This document shows, one piece after another, positions 1 through 5,771 of a DNA stretch of 6,373 nt. Origin of the DNA: CAYUPI01 sp964446585 (GTDB lineage: Bacteria > Verrucomicrobiota > Verrucomicrobiia > Limisphaerales > UBA8199); contig CAYUPI010000119.1 in NCBI GenBank assembly GCA_964446585.1, positions 1 through 6,373 on the forward strand, given 5' to 3'. Every line of letters begins with the position of its first letter. Positions within the stretch are counted from its first letter, which is position 1. The notes below the pieces were generated by a model that worked only from the letters and a program-made list of their open reading frames with translations, ran no database searches and was not told the DNA's origin. Made by a program: the position numbers and the translations under genes.

Positions 1-131
1 ATTGTCCCCCAAAGTTTTGGGTCTTAACTAAGCGCCATTCCGGTTTGACCCCTTTTTGAGAATCTGCTAGGCAAGTATGCCTGCGATTGCGGTATCACGC
101 CGTGCAAACCAAAGCCATGCCCGAAGCCACA

Positions 132-602
132 ATGAACACGGGAACTGCCGTTCCACCTACAAGACGCACAAGCGGACTTGTCCTCTGGCTCGTTTGTGGT
201 TTGGCGGTAGCGAGCCTCTACGCATGGGTGAATCTCTCTGGTATCGGCCGATTGGGGCTTGGCTGGGCAATCAAACCGGGCTTCGTCGTCTTGTTTGTCA
301 TCGTCGCTCTTGCGGCGATGGAACTGCTAACAGTGCGGGTGATGAAAGTCATTCAGGTTGTCCTGTGCCTGCTCGCGGCGCTTTTCCTGGAATACCTCTC
401 GCTTCCACGACCACTTGACTCGTTCGTTGGAATCGCGCTCACGCTGCTGGGCCTGTCCGTCATGTTCAATAGCGCACAAAAAATCCGCGTTCCCGAAGCA
501 TTGCTCCTGATGGTTGGCGCTTACATGCAATCAGTTTTCATCTACAACTTGTTCCGCGGCGAACAGATGATGTTCTTCTTCAAACCAGGGTGGACGGTGT
601 AG
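132..602 (+). CDS. small multi-pass integral membrane protein, unknown function
   Basis: I do not recognise this protein as a named family. From the chosen start it is 156 residues and very hydrophobic. Likely membrane segments lie at about residues 14-35, 50-66, 72-88, 95-112 and 121-140, giving four or five helices. The N-terminus is short and basic (a PPTRR stretch), and the C-terminus is short and soluble and ends in KPGWTV. No catalytic motif or signal-peptide cleavage site is evident, so an inner-membrane location is inferred. The ATG at 132 is preferred because a GAAG sits five bases upstream; an ATG at 117 and a TTG at 87 are in-frame alternatives with poorer ribosome sites. The overlapping frame beginning at 77 gives a polar, low-complexity product and is treated as a shadow. 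The gene stands apart from kdsB by over 500 bases, so it is probably not in the same operon. Confidence 0.7.
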   Translation: MNTGTAVPPTRRTSGLVLWLVCGLAVASLYAWVNLSGIGRLGLGWAIKPGFVVLFVIVALAAMELLTVRVMKVIQVVLCLLAALFLEYLSLPRPLDSFVGIALTLLGLSVMFNSAQKIRVPEALLLMVGAYMQSVFIYNLFRGEQMMFFFKPGWTV

Positions 603-655
603 TCAACCCGCCCGGTGTCCCGCACAAGAGGTGTGAAAGAATCTGGCTCGCCTCA

Positions 656-679
656 GGCCGGCTCGATAGAAGGTCGGCC
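656..679 (+). other. hairpin downstream of the membrane-protein gene
   Basis: Arms GGCCGGCT (656-663) and GGTCGGCC (672-679) can form eight pairs, two of them G-U, around an 8-base loop. It lies about 55 bases after the stop codon of the preceding gene, but no T-tract follows at once: the nearest, T6 at 710-715, is about 30 bases on. It could be a degenerate terminator, an RNA-stabilising stem or chance in GC-rich DNA. I do not call it a terminator. Confidence 0.3.
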
Positions 680-847
680 ACCCGTGCGAGGGGTCAATCT
701 CTAGCGAGGTTTTTTGGCGTTGTTGTGCGCCATCTGGCTTCGACCAACGGTGGAGGCGCCACTCTCAACTCTCGTTCCAGCCTTCGACTTTAAGGGTATC
801 GGCTGCTTCCCCGTTCTTCCCGCCGTGCCGCAACCGTTTTGGCTTTC

Positions 848-957
848 GTGAAAATTCGTGAATTCGCGTTTGACTCATTTTCCGGCCTTCCGCCCTGGCC
901 TCGCTTCGTAAAGCCACTGAGTTTTCTGTGGTGTTTGTGAAAATTCGTGCGATTCGT
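848..957. repeat. degenerate ATTCGTG dispersed-type repeat, two 13-base copies
   Basis: GTGAAAATTCGTG occurs exactly at 848-860 and again at 937-949, 89 bases apart. The second copy is followed immediately by another ATTCGTG (951-957), and the first by a variant AATTCGCG (861-868). ATTCGTG-rich spacers are, from memory, common non-coding repeats in Verrucomicrobiota and Planctomycetes genomes. The function is unknown, and a genome-wide count is needed to tell a family from a local duplication. Confidence 0.5.
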
Positions 958-990
958 GCCACCCACTGTCAATTCCGCCTCCTGCACCTC

Positions 991-1053
991 CTCCCTTCGC
1001 CCCTCGCGCCTCGCCCTTCGCCCTTCTACCCTCGCCCCTCGCCCCTCCCTCCC
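991..1053 (-). repeat. C-rich tract; potential G-quadruplex on the minus strand
   Basis: Nine runs of three or more C are packed into this stretch (993-995, 1000-1003, 1014-1016, 1021-1023, 1029-1031, 1035-1038, 1042-1045, 1047-1049, 1051-1053). They come from an imperfect tandem of CCCCTCG- and CCCTTCG-like units. Read on the minus strand, the last four runs are separated by loops of one to three bases, which meets the usual G3-loop pattern for an intramolecular quadruplex. It ends about 80 bases before the kdsB start, on the template strand for that gene, and could affect transcription. No experimental support can be read from the sequence. Confidence 0.6.
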
Positions 1054-1066
1054 GGGCAATTCGGTT

Positions 1067-1097
1067 TTGACGCAGATGGATGGATTCTTAAGCTAAT
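1067..1097 (+). promoter_or_regulatory. kdsB: possible promoter for kdsB-pyrG
   Basis: TTGACG at 1067-1072 matches five of six bases of a sigma-70 -35 box. The -10 candidates are weak: TAAGCT (1089-1094, 16-base spacer, three of six) or GCTAAT (1092-1097, 19-base spacer, four of six). Transcription from here would leave a leader of roughly 30 bases before the kdsB ATG. The position is sensible and no other candidate stands out in the last 100 bases, but the match is modest and may be chance. Confidence 0.25.
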
Positions 1098-1134
1098 TGC
1101 CGTCAGGCAGGAACAAACCGAAACAGACCCGAAC

Positions 1135-1887
1135 ATGAGAATTATTGGCATCATTCCCGCCCGCTACGCTTCGACCCGTTTTCCGGGCAAGCCGCTCGTC
1201 CCCATCGCCGGCAAACCGCTCCTGCAGCACGTGGTGGAGCGTTGCCGGCTGGCCAAAGCGATCGCCGAGGTGATCGTCGCGACAGACGATGACAGAATCC
1301 GCGAGGTCGCTCAAAAGTTCTGCCGCGTAGAAATGACCGCGGCGGAGCATCCCAGCGGCACCGACCGGATCGCGGAGGTGGCCGCGCGGTGTGATTGCGA
1401 TGCTCTCGTGAACATTCAAGGGGACGAGCCGCTAATCGATCCCCGCGTCATTGACGAGGTTGCGCGCGCGCTCGACCGCGAGGAAATGTCCACGGCCGCC
1501 ACCGCTCTCAAAAGCGCCGCTGATTACGAGAACCCGAATGTGGTAAAAGTGGTTGTCAGCGCCACCGGTCGCGCCTTATATTTTTCCCGGCGCACGATCC
1601 CGTATCTGCGCGAGGCCGCCAGCCCCGAAGACGTTCGGGGACAGTTGGCGGCGTTTCCTTTTTTGAAGCACCTGGGCATTTACGGATACCGGCGCGAAAC
1701 GCTGTTGCGCCTGGTGAAATTTCCTGTTTCTCCGCTCGAAGCGGCGGAGAAACTGGAACAGTTGCGCGCGCTGGAAAACGGCATCCCGATTGCGGTCGCG
1801 CAGGTTGCGTATGACAGCGTGGGCGTGGATGTGCCTGAGGATGTGGTGCGAGTTGAACGGTTGTTGGCAGGGAAAACAGTGATATGA
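1135..1887 (+). CDS. kdsB: 3-deoxy-manno-octulosonate cytidylyltransferase (CMP-Kdo synthetase)
   Basis: This cytoplasmic enzyme transfers CMP from CTP to Kdo, giving CMP-Kdo and pyrophosphate, the activated sugar for the lipopolysaccharide inner core. The 250 residues match the family's usual length. Visible motifs, in order, are the nucleotide-binding loop IPARYASTRFPGKPL (7-21), ATDD (49-52), SGTDR (74-78), NIQGDEPL with metal-binding D97 (93-100), PNVVKVV (134-140), ALYFSRRTIPY (147-157), HLGIYGYR (179-186), LEQLRALENG (207-216) and VGVDVPED with the second metal-binding aspartate D232 (229-236). The ATG at 1135 is chosen because the family starts with M-(R/K)-x-IGIIPARY. The same frame stays open to 928, but that extension is a proline-rich reading of the C-rich tract. 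No strong Shine-Dalgarno is seen. The stop codon is the first three bases of the 9-base repeat preceding pyrG. Confidence 0.97.
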   Translation: MRIIGIIPARYASTRFPGKPLVPIAGKPLLQHVVERCRLAKAIAEVIVATDDDRIREVAQKFCRVEMTAAEHPSGTDRIAEVAARCDCDALVNIQGDEPLIDPRVIDEVARALDREEMSTAATALKSAADYENPNVVKVVVSATGRALYFSRRTIPYLREAASPEDVRGQLAAFPFLKHLGIYGYRRETLLRLVKFPVSPLEAAEKLEQLRALENGIPIAVAQVAYDSVGVDVPEDVVRVERLLAGKTVI

Positions 1888-1938
1888 GTTAACTGAGTTA
1901 ACTAAGTTGACTGAGTTAACCGAGTTAACTCAATTAAC
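1885..1938. repeat. six-copy 9-base tandem repeat, unit TGAGTTAAC, between kdsB and pyrG
   Basis: Six contiguous 9-base units run from the kdsB stop codon to 14 bases before the pyrG start. Units 1, 2 and 4 are exactly TGAGTTAAC; units 3, 5 and 6 are TAAGTTGAC, CGAGTTAAC and TCAATTAAC. Most contain the palindrome GTTAAC. The last two units form a hairpin of seven pairs, GAGTTAA (1922-1928) with TTAACTC (1934-1940), around a 5-base loop; other units could pair alternatively. No T-tract follows, so it is not an obvious terminator. The repeat supplies nearly all of the kdsB-pyrG spacer and could influence pyrG translation or mRNA stability, or be a neutral microsatellite. AT-rich and regular, it differs clearly from the flanking genes. 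Confidence 0.9.
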
Positions 1939-1952
1939 TCTTCTCAGAGAGC

Positions 1953-3566
1953 ATGAAATACATTTTCGTAACCGGCGGCGTGGTGAGTTCCCTGGGCAAG
2001 GGGCTGACGGCCGCGTCGCTCGGCACGCTTCTGGAAAACCGCGGACTAAGAGTCGCTCTCCAGAAATTCGATCCCTACCTGAACGTCGATCCGGGCACGA
2101 TGAGCCCTTATCAGCACGGTGAAGTCTATGTGCTCGATGACGGTGCGGAGACCGATCTCGACCTGGGCCATTACGAACGGTTTACCAACTGCAAGCTGAC
2201 GCGGCTGAACAACCTCACGAGCGGGCAGGTGTACCAGACCGTGCTGAACAACGAGCGAGAGGGGAAGTACCTCGGCAAGACCGTCCAGGTCATTCCGCAC
2301 GTCACGGACGAAATCAAGAATCGCATTCACCGTCTGGCCGAGCAAAACCAGGCCGATGTGCTTATCACGGAAATCGGCGGCACCACGGGAGACATCGAGG
2401 GCCTGCCTTTTTTGGAAGCCATTCGCGAGTTCGCGCTCGAAGTCGGCCACAACAATGCGATTTTCGTTCACGTCACGTTCGTCCCATTCATTAAAGCCGC
2501 CGGCGAGCTCAAGACCAAGCCGACGCAGCAATCGGTGGCCAAATTGCGGGAAATCGGCATTGCGCCTCACATCATCGTCTGTCGCTGCGAAAAACCGCTG
2601 GCCAAGGATGTGCGCCAGAAGATCTCGCTCTATTGCAACGTTCCCTTCGAGGCGGTGATAGAAGAACAGGACGTGGAGCATACGATTTATGAAGTGCCGC
2701 TGATGTTGCAGCGCGAGCGTGTGGATGACCTGGTCTGCCAGCTCCTGCGCCTGGAAGCTCCGCCTGCCGACATGTCGCACTGGCAGGAAATGATCCGTAA
2801 GCTGATTGCTCCGAAGCATCGCGTGCGGATCGGCGTGGTCGGCAAATACATTGAATTGCAGGATGCTTATAAATCAGTTTATGAGGCGATCAGCCACGGA
2901 GGCGTGGCCAATGATTGCGGCGTGGACATCCAGCGGGTGGATTCGGAAGACCTGGAACGCGACGGCGCCGAGAAATACCTGAAAGGCCTCGGCGGTGTTC
3001 TGGTGCCCGGAGGCTTCGGCGCCCGCGGTATCGAGGGCAAAATCGAGGCCGCGCGCTACGCTCGCGAAAACAGTGTGCCGTACCTGGGATTGTGCCTGGG
3101 AATGCAGGTTGCCACAATCGAATTCGCCCGCCACGTTTTGAATTTGCCCAAAGCGCACTCGGCGGAATTTGATCCGCGCACACCCGACCCGGTGATTGCC
3201 ATGCTGGACGAGCAGACGCGCGTGACACAAATGGGCGGCACGATGAGGCTGGGAGCGCAACCGTGCCAGTTGATCCTGGGGACAAAAGCGGCGCAGCTCT
3301 ACGGCGCCTTCGTCGTGAATGAGCGTCACCGCCATCGTTACGAGTTTAACAACGCCTATCGGGAGCGCTTCGAGAAAGCAGGCTTTGTCTTCAGCGGCTT
3401 CACTCCGGACGGCAAGCTGGTCGAGGTCATCGAGTTGGCCCGCCATCCGTTCTTTGTCGCCAGCCAGTGCCATCCTGAGTTCCACAGCAAGCCCCACCAA
3501 CCGCATCCGCTGTTCAAAGGGTTCATCGCCGCGGCGCTGCAGCGCGTCCAGCAAAAGCCGGCATAA
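1953..3566 (+). CDS. pyrG: CTP synthase (glutamine-hydrolysing)
   Basis: This cytoplasmic enzyme aminates UTP to CTP using ATP and ammonia from glutamine, the last step of de novo CTP synthesis; it acts as a tetramer that can form filaments. The 537 residues are a normal full length. The N-terminal synthetase domain (about 1-268) has GGVVSSLGKG (8-17) with K16, then K38, D70, ITEIGGTTGDIEG (138-150) with E140, and the nucleotide-binding KTKPTQQSV (187-195). The C-terminal class I glutaminase domain (about 291-530) has the oxyanion strand GGFG (353-356), the nucleophile C381 in GLCLGMQ, and the H507/E509 pair in QCHPEF. All catalytic residues are present. The ATG at 1953 gives the canonical MKYIFVTGGVVSSLGKG start; an AGAGAG lies very close upstream, a poor ribosome site. 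It sits downstream of kdsB, which uses its product, and co-transcription is likely. Confidence 0.98.
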   Translation: MKYIFVTGGVVSSLGKGLTAASLGTLLENRGLRVALQKFDPYLNVDPGTMSPYQHGEVYVLDDGAETDLDLGHYERFTNCKLTRLNNLTSGQVYQTVLNNEREGKYLGKTVQVIPHVTDEIKNRIHRLAEQNQADVLITEIGGTTGDIEGLPFLEAIREFALEVGHNNAIFVHVTFVPFIKAAGELKTKPTQQSVAKLREIGIAPHIIVCRCEKPLAKDVRQKISLYCNVPFEAVIEEQDVEHTIYEVPLMLQRERVDDLVCQLLRLEAPPADMSHWQEMIRKLIAPKHRVRIGVVGKYIELQDAYKSVYEAISHGGVANDCGVDIQRVDSEDLERDGAEKYLKGLGGVLVPGGFGARGIEGKIEAARYARENSVPYLGLCLGMQVATIEFARHVLNLPKAHSAEFDPRTPDPVIAMLDEQTRVTQMGGTMRLGAQPCQLILGTKAAQLYGAFVVNERHRHRYEFNNAYRERFEKAGFVFSGFTPDGKLVEVIELARHPFFVASQCHPEFHSKPHQPHPLFKGFIAAALQRVQQKPA

Positions 3567-3573
3567 AATCAGG

Positions 3574-4110
3574 ATGATGGAGCTTGAGCACATTCAGCAG
3601 AAGGCCGGAGAATTGGGTTTGGAGTTTTTGCTGATTGGCGGCTTAGCAGTTATAGAGCACGGATTTGCCCGTCTGACGACCGACATCGATCTGCTGGTGC
3701 GAAGCCGTTGCAAGGACTCCTGGAAAAGCGGACTTGCAGGGCTCGATTATTGTCTTGTCAATGAAACGGACAACTTTCACCAATATGAACGTCCCGGGCC
3801 CGCCAGTTGGCCGCTGGATTTGATGCTGGTCAACGACCCAACTTTTGATGGCCTGGCCGCCGCTTCGCTCCCGGTTCAGGTAATGGGAGCCGCCATGCGA
3901 ATGGTATCACTCAACCACTTGCTGGCGCTCAAGCTTCATGTCCTCAAGCAAGGCAAAATCCACCGGTTCCTGGACGACTTCAGCGATGTCCTGGAATTGG
4001 TCAAAGCCAACCAGTTGGATTTGCAATCCGCGGAGATTCGGGGTTTATTTCTTAAGTACGGAAGCAATGAGCTTTATGACAAAGTACGGCGACTCGTCCA
4101 ATCCAAGTGA
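3574..4110 (+). CDS. nucleotidyltransferase-fold protein, AbiEii/DUF6036-like
   Basis: This 178-residue protein has the hallmarks of the minimal polymerase-beta-like nucleotidyltransferase fold. It has a glycine pair (IGGLAV, 21-26), then TTDIDLLV (35-42) with two acidic residues D37 and D39 two apart, and a likely third carboxylate D82 in PLDLMLV (80-86). A helical C-terminal part follows: HLLALKLHVLK (115-125) and then RFLDDFSDVLEL (131-142), the K..(D)D..D layout of AbiEii/DUF6036-type proteins. Members include toxins that modify tRNA or protein and many uncharacterised proteins; the substrate cannot be read here. ATGs at 3574 and 3577 are both possible, and AGG directly precedes the first. 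The gene starts 7 bases after the pyrG stop, so it probably rides on the pyrG transcript. Third-position GC over its first 70 or so codons is about 55% by hand count, against about 74% for the start of pyrG, suggesting separate acquisition. Confidence 0.75.
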   Translation: MMELEHIQQKAGELGLEFLLIGGLAVIEHGFARLTTDIDLLVRSRCKDSWKSGLAGLDYCLVNETDNFHQYERPGPASWPLDLMLVNDPTFDGLAAASLPVQVMGAAMRMVSLNHLLALKLHVLKQGKIHRFLDDFSDVLELVKANQLDLQSAEIRGLFLKYGSNELYDKVRRLVQSK

Positions 4111-4375
4111 ACCAAGTGAACAAGTGCTCCTTCATGATCGACTGGAGTTCCCCGAAGGGAGTGATTTCCAGCCCGTAGTCAACCGTCGTAAGCCCGAAGG
4201 CTTTCTGGACTTTTGTGCTTCCTACTTGCCACGGCTTCGCCTACGCCCTGACTATCGTCAGCGACGGCTGGAACGGTGCTGCGTCGCGGAATTTGACCTG
4301 GAGCATCCCGAACGCGTGCCGGCGGCTTTCCCGAGCGATTTGTTCGACGAGTTGCTGCGAGGCGTCGGAAGCTGA
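4076..4375 (+). CDS. small hypothetical protein paired with the nucleotidyltransferase
   Basis: I do not recognise this protein. From the ATG at 4076 it has 99 residues and overlaps the nucleotidyltransferase end by 35 bases; a GGAAG lies 11 bases upstream. The part that looks genuinely coding starts after the repeat, with LLHDRLEFPEGSDFQ (18-32), then FLDFCASYLPRL (43-54), RRLERCCVAEFDL (63-75) and an acidic, leucine-rich C-terminal helix (SDLFDELL, 87-94). Codons have the G-first, A/T-second bias of real genes, and no membrane or signal segment is seen. A GTG at 4124, giving 83 residues, is an alternative start that avoids both the overlap and the low-complexity NPSEPSEQ leader encoded by the 9-base repeat. 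Tight coupling suggests it acts with the preceding protein, possibly as a partner or antidote; that is inference only. Confidence 0.55.
   Translation: MTKYGDSSNPSEPSEQVLLHDRLEFPEGSDFQPVVNRRKPEGFLDFCASYLPRLRLRPDYRQRRLERCCVAEFDLEHPERVPAAFPSDLFDELLRGVGS
4103..4126. repeat. short 9-base-period repeat CCAAGTGAA over the nucleotidyltransferase stop codon
   Basis: Two exact CCAAGTGAA units (4103-4111, 4112-4120) are followed by a partial CAAGTG (4121-4126). Phased from the TGA stop codon at 4108-4110, the unit reads TGAACCAAG. The same 9-base period, also starting at a TGA stop codon, is seen after kdsB, although the two unit sequences differ. With fewer than three copies it may be chance or a recent slippage duplication. 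Confidence 0.55.
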
Positions 4376-4480
4376 CCCGCGCGGCGAGCGACAGCCGCAC
4401 TACTCCATACCTCAAGCGCTCCTTTCATTTTTCTTTACCCTCCGGGGACCCTGGCAGATTTTGGACTTGAAAGATTGCCT

Positions 4481-5764
4481 GTGTCATACGACGAAGCCAT
4501 CCAATTCCTCTACAACCTGCGGTGGTTCGGCACCAAGCTGGGTTTGGCGAACACACGCAAACTGGCGGCGCTGGCGGGCAACCCGCAGAAGCATTTGCGC
4601 TTCATCCACGTCGCCGGCACCAATGGCAAGGGCTCGACCTGCGCGATGCTCGAGAGCATTTATCGCGCAACAGGCCTCAGGACCGGTCTGTTTACTTCGC
4701 CCCACCTGATCGCCTTCGGCGAGCGCATTCAAGTCAACCGTCGGCCGATCAGCGAGGCAGACGTCGTGCGGCTGGTTTTCGAGCTGCAGCCATTGCTCAG
4801 GCAGTTCCCCTCTGACGAGCATCCAACTTTCTTCGAGGTCGTCACAGTGATGGCTCTGCGCTATTTCGCTGCCCAAGGCTGCGGTCTGGTGATTTGGGAA
4901 ACCGGCCTGGGCGGGCGTTTGGACGCGACCAACATCGTCACGCCTCTCGCCAGCGTCATCACCAATGTCCAGTACGATCACCAGCAATGGCTTGGAGAAA
5001 CGTTGGCCCTGATCGCCGCAGAGAAAGCGGGAATCGTCAAACGGGGTGTTCCAGTGGTCACCTCGGTCGCCGAGCCGGAAGCGCTCGAAGTCATTGCCCA
5101 GACCGCAACGAGCCAGCAATCGCCGCTTCGTGTGGTGACGGCCGCGGACACTCGGGTTCCGCCCTTGGACACAATGGAACTGCCGTTGCTCGGTGAACAC
5201 CAGCGTCTGAACGCCGCCTTGGCGTTAGCCACCGTCCACGCCGTGTCCGACCGCATTCCAGTGGGTGAAGACGCGGAACGTACCGGCCTTGCTTCAGTCA
5301 ACTGGTCCGGTCGACTCCAACTCGTGCGGCAGCCTGGGGGCCGGGAGATTTTGCTCGACGGCGCGCATAACGTCGCTGGCGCCAGGATGCTGGCCACAGC
5401 GCTCGAGCAGTACTTTCCCGACCGAAAGCCCGCGCTGGTTCTCGGCGTCCTGCGTGACAAAGACTGGCTGGGCATCTCCGGTATCCTGGCCCCGCTCGCC
5501 CAAAGAATCTTGCTCGTGCCCGTCAGCAGCGAGCGCTCCGCCGCTCCTCTGGACCTGGAGAGGGCCTGCCGCGAAGCAAATCCCTCGGCAGAAACCGTCA
5601 TCTGCGGCTCCGTGGCCGATGCGCTGGAAAAAACGAACGCTGACCCATTCGTTCTTGTGACTGGTTCATTGTACCTCGTCGGCGAAGCGCTCGAACACCT
5701 GGAGGGCTCGCCCGATCGTGTGCTCTCCGAACGCTCGTTAAATGAGTGGGCGGTAAAAACTTGA
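4481..5764 (+). CDS. folC: bifunctional folylpolyglutamate synthase / dihydrofolate synthase family protein
   Basis: This cytoplasmic Mur-ligase-fold enzyme uses ATP to add glutamate to folates, and in many bacteria also to dihydropteroate. From the GTG at 4481 it has 427 residues, the usual length. Visible are the N-terminal YDEAIQFLYNL and FGTKLGLANT, the P-loop HVAGTNGKGS (43-52), SPHL (73-76), FGERI (79-83), ETGLGGRLDATN (140-151), the YDHQQWLG strand with H167 (165-172), EKAGI (181-185), LLGEHQRLNAALAL in the middle, LLDGAHN opening the C-terminal domain, GVLRDKDW, and a final VTGSLYLVGEAL. Sequence alone does not settle whether it has both activities. GTG at 4481 is chosen because GAAAG ends seven bases upstream; a TTG at 4475 is in frame but too close to it. 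About 105 bases separate it from the small gene upstream, and it ends 7 bases from a convergent gene. Confidence 0.95.
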   Translation: MSYDEAIQFLYNLRWFGTKLGLANTRKLAALAGNPQKHLRFIHVAGTNGKGSTCAMLESIYRATGLRTGLFTSPHLIAFGERIQVNRRPISEADVVRLVFELQPLLRQFPSDEHPTFFEVVTVMALRYFAAQGCGLVIWETGLGGRLDATNIVTPLASVITNVQYDHQQWLGETLALIAAEKAGIVKRGVPVVTSVAEPEALEVIAQTATSQQSPLRVVTAADTRVPPLDTMELPLLGEHQRLNAALALATVHAVSDRIPVGEDAERTGLASVNWSGRLQLVRQPGGREILLDGAHNVAGARMLATALEQYFPDRKPALVLGVLRDKDWLGISGILAPLAQRILLVPVSSERSAAPLDLERACREANPSAETVICGSVADALEKTNADPFVLVTGSLYLVGEALEHLEGSPDRVLSERSLNEWAVKT

Positions 5765-5771
5765 GGTTGCT

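Larger units (their letters stand above)
603..1134. other. long intergenic region without a convincing gene
   Basis: About 530 bases lie between the membrane-protein gene and kdsB. Open frames exist on both strands (for example 765-962 and 790-1059 on the minus strand, and an in-frame upstream extension of kdsB from 928). Their products are arginine- or proline-rich readings of repeats and C-rich DNA and look non-coding. What can be seen is a hairpin at 656-679, a T-tract at 710-715, a 13-base direct repeat at 848-860 and 937-949, a C-rich tract at 991-1053, and a possible promoter near 1067-1097. Regions of this make-up are typical of repeat-bearing spacers. Confidence 0.7.

Noticed and set aside
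8..21. Inverted repeat CCCAAA/TTTGGG near the left edge as a terminator
   Set aside because: The loop would be only two bases (or the stem five pairs), and no T-tract follows; it could only be the edge of something outside the window.
45..73. Promoter before the membrane-protein gene (TTGACC at 45-50)
   Set aside because: The hexamer at the right distance (TAGGCA, 68-73) matches the -10 box in only two positions.
765..1059. Minus-strand open frames across the repeat-rich spacer
   Set aside because: The products are arginine- and glycine-rich low-complexity translations of the repeats and of the G-rich strand, with no domain-like segments.
928..1134. In-frame N-terminal extension of kdsB
   Set aside because: The extension is a proline-rich reading of the C-rich tract, and KdsB proteins start at M-(R/K)-x-IGIIPARY, which matches the ATG at 1135.
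1885..1938. CRISPR array or transposon end
   Set aside because: The 9-base units are contiguous with no spacers, and there is no transposase or longer terminal inverted repeat nearby.
2046..2819. Long minus-strand open frame antisense to pyrG
   Set aside because: It is the shadow of a strongly conserved gene with full catalytic motifs on the plus strand; the antisense product has no recognisable features.
4381..4398. Hairpin GCGGC/GCCGC after the small gene as a terminator
   Set aside because: It has only five pairs with an 8-base loop and no adjacent T-tract; the pyrimidine-rich stretch starts about 30 bases later.
4484..5601. Long minus-strand open frames antisense to folC
   Set aside because: These are shadow frames of a clearly coding plus-strand gene.
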